In this document: one piece after another, positions 5,344 to 8,819 of the stretch
Numbering within the stretch: the stretch's first letter is position 1
How the letters are laid out: each line of letters begins with the position of its first letter
Source of the DNA: Bacteroidota bacterium
GTDB taxonomy: Bacteria; Bacteroidota; Ignavibacteria; UBA10030; UBA6906
DNA: 8,819 bases
Assembly: GCA_003541875.1 (NCBI GenBank)
Contig: DPLS01000290.1
Coordinates: forward strand, 1 to 8,819
Direction of reading: 5' to 3'
Translations under genes and position numbers: made by a program
The notes under the pieces: model-generated
Seen by the model: the letters and a program-made list of their open reading frames with translations, nothing else
Databases searched by the model: none
Told to the model about the DNA's origin: nothing

Positions 5344-7209
5344 ATGAAACGATCCGTCTTGGGCCTACTCCTCATTGCTGCACACATTGCGAACGCGCAG
5401 GATATCTTCAACAAGGGAAAAGCAGAGCTTGCCGCCCGCGACACGGTGGGTGCATTTTCGTCGTTCCAGGATGCGGTGAAAGCAGGCCAGAAGTTGGCTG
5501 AGTCAAACTATTACCTTGGTGCTATTTCTTTTGCACGGCACAACATTGATGCTGCAATCGGTTATCTTCAGGCTTCGCTCAAGGCTGATGATGATAATGT
5601 TGATGCAACAAAGATGCTGGCGAAAGCATTCCTGGGCAAAAGCGACAACAAGAGCGCTCTCGTCCAGCTTCGGCTGGCCGCGAAACTCGCCCCTAAAGAC
5701 TGTGAGATCTCGCTGCTGTTTGGTCAGGCACTGGTAGCCGCCGACTCGATGGATCCAGCCATCATTCAGTTGACAAGGGCAAAGGAGTGCACGCCCGAGA
5801 ATCCGGCGATCTACCTGTTGTTAGGGGACGCCTACTCCAAGATCGGAGTGATACCACTTGCCATCAGCAACTATGAGAAGGCGTCGGACCTCGCGCCAAA
5901 GAATCTGGACATCCAACTGAAAATTGCCCGTTCCCTCGTTGCTAACAGACAATACAGAGAGGCCGTGAAGGCTTATGTGGTGGCTGAACAAATTGATTCA
6001 ACATATCCAGATACCTACCTCGAGCATGGGAAAATTCTGGTCCGTGCAGCACGCGCCAGCACGTCACGGTCCTCTAAACAGGATTACTATAAGCAGGCCA
6101 TTAGTCCGCTTGCGGTTTTCGTGAAGTTGCGTCCAAAGAATATTGAGGGGTCTGTGCTCCATGCGGAAGCACTTTTTGGATCAGATCGTCTTGCTGAAGC
6201 CGCAAATGCAGCAAAGGCTTCCCTGCAGCTCGATTCCAACAACGTTGACATGTGGCGTATTCGTGGGAATTCTCTGGTTGATGCAAAGGAAGCCAAAGAC
6301 CGGGATTGCAAGGCCGCGTTGGATGCGTTTGCCGCCCTGCAACGCCGCAAAGCCATCAAGCAGGACGACCTAGTGATTCGTGGTCGTGCCTACTTTGCAT
6401 GTGGAATGGAGGACTTGGCGATTGCCGACCTCGACTCAGCACAGAAAGTGGATTCCACGAACTGCGACATCTTTTCACCCCTGGGGTCGATGTTGATCAA
6501 GAAGCAACAATACGCCCGAGCATCGCAGATGTTTGAGAAGAAAATTGCGTGTGACTCGAAGTCGTTGAGTTCCTATATCAACGCTGCCATGACTTACATG
6601 CAACCGGACAATCTTAATCTTGCCCGGGCCAGAGAATTGTTGGTAAGATCGATCGAATTGAAGAGTGATTTTCTTCAGGGAAGGCTGTGGCTCGCGCGCT
6701 ACTATGCACGGGTGGATTCATTTGATCTTGCAGAAGCACAGTACCTTGAAGTTCTCCGGCTGATTGGCGACCAGGTTGATAAGAACAAAAATGCGTATGG
6801 CGAAGCTCAGAAGCTGCTCGGCTCGCTTTACATGACGAAGCGACAATACGTGAAGGCGATCGATGCCTTCCGCAAAGCGCAGTCGGTGGCGATGGATGAC
6901 GACAACGTTCATCTCTCATGGGGTCAGGCGATTCTGCAAACGCTTGATCCGAAGGAGGGCGACGAGGAAGGAAGACGCAAGAATGCTGAGGCACTGAAGC
7001 ACTTCAGAACGTGCGTGGAGAAGAATCCGGGGAACGTGCAAGGGCACTTCTGGCTGGGAGAATGCCTTGTTCGCTCACGCATTCCCGGTGACGATGCAAA
7101 TAATGCAAAGCTGAAAGATGAAGCATGTGGCGAGTGGAGGAAGGTGTTGAAGTTGGACCCGAGAAACGAAGACGCAAAGAAGGGCTTGGAACGGATTTCT
7201 TGCCCGTGA
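5344..7209 (+). CDS. Secreted tetratricopeptide-repeat (TPR) protein
   Basis: A 621-residue protein made almost wholly of TPR helix pairs, a scaffold for protein-protein contacts. It has a cleavable signal peptide (MKRS then a hydrophobic run, cleavage probably after ANA at 16-18), so it is placed in the periplasm or at the cell surface. About a dozen repeats can be seen, for example around 34-67, 133-166 (AIYLLLGDAYSKIGVIPLAI), 167-201, 341-374, 443-477 and 488-522. A TPR-like repeat at about 563-613 (QGHFWLGECL, then a DEACGEWRKVLKLDPRN segment) closes the protein. AAGGTG at 5330-5335 lies inside the end of the upstream gene and supports the ATG at 5344. It overlaps almost end to start with the PstS-like lipoprotein, so the two are probably co-translated and may act together with the TonB motor. 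The partner is unknown. Confidence 0.9.
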   Translation: MKRSVLGLLLIAAHIANAQDIFNKGKAELAARDTVGAFSSFQDAVKAGQKLAESNYYLGAISFARHNIDAAIGYLQASLKADDDNVDATKMLAKAFLGKSDNKSALVQLRLAAKLAPKDCEISLLFGQALVAADSMDPAIIQLTRAKECTPENPAIYLLLGDAYSKIGVIPLAISNYEKASDLAPKNLDIQLKIARSLVANRQYREAVKAYVVAEQIDSTYPDTYLEHGKILVRAARASTSRSSKQDYYKQAISPLAVFVKLRPKNIEGSVLHAEALFGSDRLAEAANAAKASLQLDSNNVDMWRIRGNSLVDAKEAKDRDCKAALDAFAALQRRKAIKQDDLVIRGRAYFACGMEDLAIADLDSAQKVDSTNCDIFSPLGSMLIKKQQYARASQMFEKKIACDSKSLSSYINAAMTYMQPDNLNLARARELLVRSIELKSDFLQGRLWLARYYARVDSFDLAEAQYLEVLRLIGDQVDKNKNAYGEAQKLLGSLYMTKRQYVKAIDAFRKAQSVAMDDDNVHLSWGQAILQTLDPKEGDEEGRRKNAEALKHFRTCVEKNPGNVQGHFWLGECLVRSRIPGDDANNAKLKDEACGEWRKVLKLDPRNEDAKKGLERISCP

Positions 7210-7231
7210 CCGGTTGACATCTCAAATTTTC

Positions 7232-7273
7232 GAAAGCCGTTCTGGGTCGTCGGTGCAGGACGGCTTTCCTTTT
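7232..7273 (+). terminator. Terminator-like hairpin before the aminopeptidase gene
   Basis: GAAAGCCGT (7232-7240) pairs with ACGGCTTTC (7260-7268) over 9 bp, with a possible inner CTG/CAG stem (7242-7244 and 7256-7258). CCTTTT follows at 7268-7273. It lies 22 bp after the TPR stop codon and looks like an intrinsic terminator for that operon. Unusually, its T-tract directly touches the GGAGG of the next gene. Confidence 0.7.
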
Positions 7274-7278
7274 GGAGG
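7274..7278 (+). promoter_or_regulatory. Ribosome-binding site that decides a GTG start
   Basis: GGAGG lies 4 nt before GTG at 7283. Using this GTG gives the protein a complete signal peptide. The next in-frame ATG (7340) would remove most of it and has no comparable site. Confidence 0.65.
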
Positions 7279-7282
7279 ACGT

Positions 7283-8819
7283 GTGCCCAGGTCAGTTCAT
7301 ATCTTCTGTCTTGTTCTCCTGGCAAGTGTACATGCGACCATGGTTGCACAGGTTCTGTTCCCGGGCAACTCTCCAGAGCGGCGCAACAGAACGTACGACG
7401 TCATTCATTACAAAATTGTTGTTGACTTTGATGAGGTGGAGAAGAGGGTGGAGGGTGTAACTTCGGTAACGTTCACGCCGCTTTCATCTCGACTTGACTC
7501 AATCGTGCTTGATGCAGCGGACATGGACATTCATTCTGTTTCGCTGTCATCCGGACCGCTCAGGTTTGCCAACTGCTCACCTCAGCTTGTGCTCTTCTTC
7601 GACCGACCTCTTGGCTCCACCGATACCTCTACGGTGTACATTGAGTATTCATGCAAACCCACTGCCGGTCTGTATTTTGTCCAGCCAGACAATGCCAATC
7701 CGAAACGACGCCATCAAATCTGGTCGCAGGGGGAAGACACTGACAATCATTTCTGGTTCCCCTGTTATGACTACCCGAACGACAAAGCCACGTCGGAAGT
7801 CATCGCAACTGTTCCCGAGTCCTATCGTCTTGTTTCGAACGGTCGATTGATCTCGGCGACGCATGATCAGAAGAAGGGAACAAAGACCTTCCACTGGTTC
7901 GAGGCAAAACCCCATTCGTCATACCTGGTCATGGTTGCCGCTGGCGAGTACGAAGTTGTGAGTGAGCAATACCGTGACATTCCGCTCCAGTACTACGTGT
8001 ACAAGGACAGGAAGGAAGACGGTGTGCGATGCCTTGCGAAGACGTCTGCTGCGATGAAATTCTTCGAGGAGAGAATAGGCGTGCCGTATCCGTGGGAGAA
8101 ATTCGCGCAGATCTGGATCTCCAATTTCATGTGGGGTGGGATGGAGAACGCCTCGGCAGTGACACTGAATGATGAAAGCTACCTGCTTGATCCGCGGGCA
8201 CGGGTTGATTTTACGAGCGATGATGTGGTTGCACATGAACTTGTCCACCAATGGTGGGGAGACTTGATCACGAGTCGGGATTGGAGCAACCTGTGGCTGC
8301 ATGAAGGATTTGCCAATTACTTTGAGGCACTGTTCAAACAACACGAAAAGGGGGATGACCACTTCCAGTACGATCTGATGCAGCAAGCCGCGTCAGTGCT
8401 CAACGCTGAGGAGAGTCAGGGACGCAGCCCGCTTGTTGGTCGTGATGGGTACACGGCAAATGTGTATTCAAAGGGATGCTGGGTGTTGCACATGCTCAGG
8501 AACATGCTCGGAGAAGAAGAATTCTGGAAAGCGATCCGCCTGTTCGCCCAGCGGTACGCCTTCAGGAATGCAGACACGTATGAATTCATGCTCACGATTG
8601 AAGATGCAACAGGTCAGAGTCTTGGATGGTTCTTTGATCAGTGGGCTTTCAAGGCCGGCCACCCGAAAGTGTCTGTACACTCAACGTGGACTGACGATGC
8701 GAAGATGCTTCAGCTTGAGTTTACCCAGACGCAGGCGATCGATAGTCTGACTGGTGTGTTCAGGTTCCCACTCTCGATTGAATGCACTACGTCTGCAGGA
8801 GCAACAACATCGATGGTAC
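7283..8819 (+). CDS. Secreted M1-family zinc aminopeptidase, N-terminal part
   Basis: A metallopeptidase that removes N-terminal residues from peptides; 512 codons are visible and the frame is still open at the window edge. A signal peptide is seen (MPRSVHIFCLVLLASVHATMVA, cut probably before Gln23), so it acts outside the cytoplasm. The N-terminal beta-sheet domain covers about 35-235, with WFPCYDYPNDKATSE matching the family motif. The substrate-anchoring exopeptidase motif is GGMEN (285-289), a variant of GAMEN. The zinc site is HELVH (318-322) plus Glu341 in LWLHEGFANYFE; Glu319 is the catalytic base. Tyr395 in NVYSKG is the transition-state tyrosine. All catalytic residues are present, so the enzyme is probably active. 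It starts 73 bp after the TPR gene and behind a terminator-like hairpin, so it is probably a separate unit, perhaps in peptide scavenging. Confidence 0.94.
   Translation, partial: MPRSVHIFCLVLLASVHATMVAQVLFPGNSPERRNRTYDVIHYKIVVDFDEVEKRVEGVTSVTFTPLSSRLDSIVLDAADMDIHSVSLSSGPLRFANCSPQLVLFFDRPLGSTDTSTVYIEYSCKPTAGLYFVQPDNANPKRRHQIWSQGEDTDNHFWFPCYDYPNDKATSEVIATVPESYRLVSNGRLISATHDQKKGTKTFHWFEAKPHSSYLVMVAAGEYEVVSEQYRDIPLQYYVYKDRKEDGVRCLAKTSAAMKFFEERIGVPYPWEKFAQIWISNFMWGGMENASAVTLNDESYLLDPRARVDFTSDDVVAHELVHQWWGDLITSRDWSNLWLHEGFANYFEALFKQHEKGDDHFQYDLMQQAASVLNAEESQGRSPLVGRDGYTANVYSKGCWVLHMLRNMLGEEEFWKAIRLFAQRYAFRNADTYEFMLTIEDATGQSLGWFFDQWAFKAGHPKVSVHSTWTDDAKMLQLEFTQTQAIDSLTGVFRFPLSIECTTSAGATTSMV

Noticed and set aside
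7214..7219. TTGACA as a -35 element for the aminopeptidase gene
   Set aside because: The -35 hexamer is perfect, but no -10-like sequence lies 16-18 bp downstream, where the terminator stem is found.

Overview
The window looks like a chromosomal segment from the Bacteroidota/Chlorobi side of the FCB group. The gene order ExbB-ExbD-ExbD-TonB, then a PstS-like lipoprotein and a TPR protein, fits that group. The clear Shine-Dalgarno sites (AAGGAG, AGGAGG) and moderate GC suggest a Chlorobi, Ignavibacteria or Kapabacteria relative rather than a typical Bacteroidia. This placement is inference. All recognised genes are on the + strand; I saw no tRNA, rRNA, IS element or CRISPR array.

Region 1 (1-839): the 3' end of a sigma-54 enhancer-binding regulator, then a 404-bp intergenic region. 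That region holds a near-perfect sigma-54 (-24/-12) promoter at 658-674. Upstream of it are two copies of the motif TTGCA(T/G)TTTGCA, placed where enhancer sites for such a regulator would be expected.

Region 2 (840-3784): a five-gene operon: a STAS-domain protein (anti-sigma-factor-antagonist type), an ExbB proton channel, two tandem ExbD proteins and TonB. It makes an inner-membrane motor that uses the proton gradient to energise outer-membrane transport. The STAS gene comes first and so would be co-expressed with the motor, apparently under sigma-54 control.

Region 3 (3785-7209): an intergenic stretch with two inverted repeats, then a tightly spaced set of genes: a 64-residue two-helix membrane protein, a PstS-like substrate-binding lipoprotein and a 621-residue secreted TPR protein. 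The lipoprotein is the most unusual object here. Between its two normal PstS-like parts is an in-frame segment of about 100 residues that closely resembles the tower region of DNA gyrase/topoisomerase IV subunit A.

Region 4 (7210-8819): a terminator-like hairpin directly against the ribosome-binding site of a secreted M1-family zinc aminopeptidase, which runs off the right edge.
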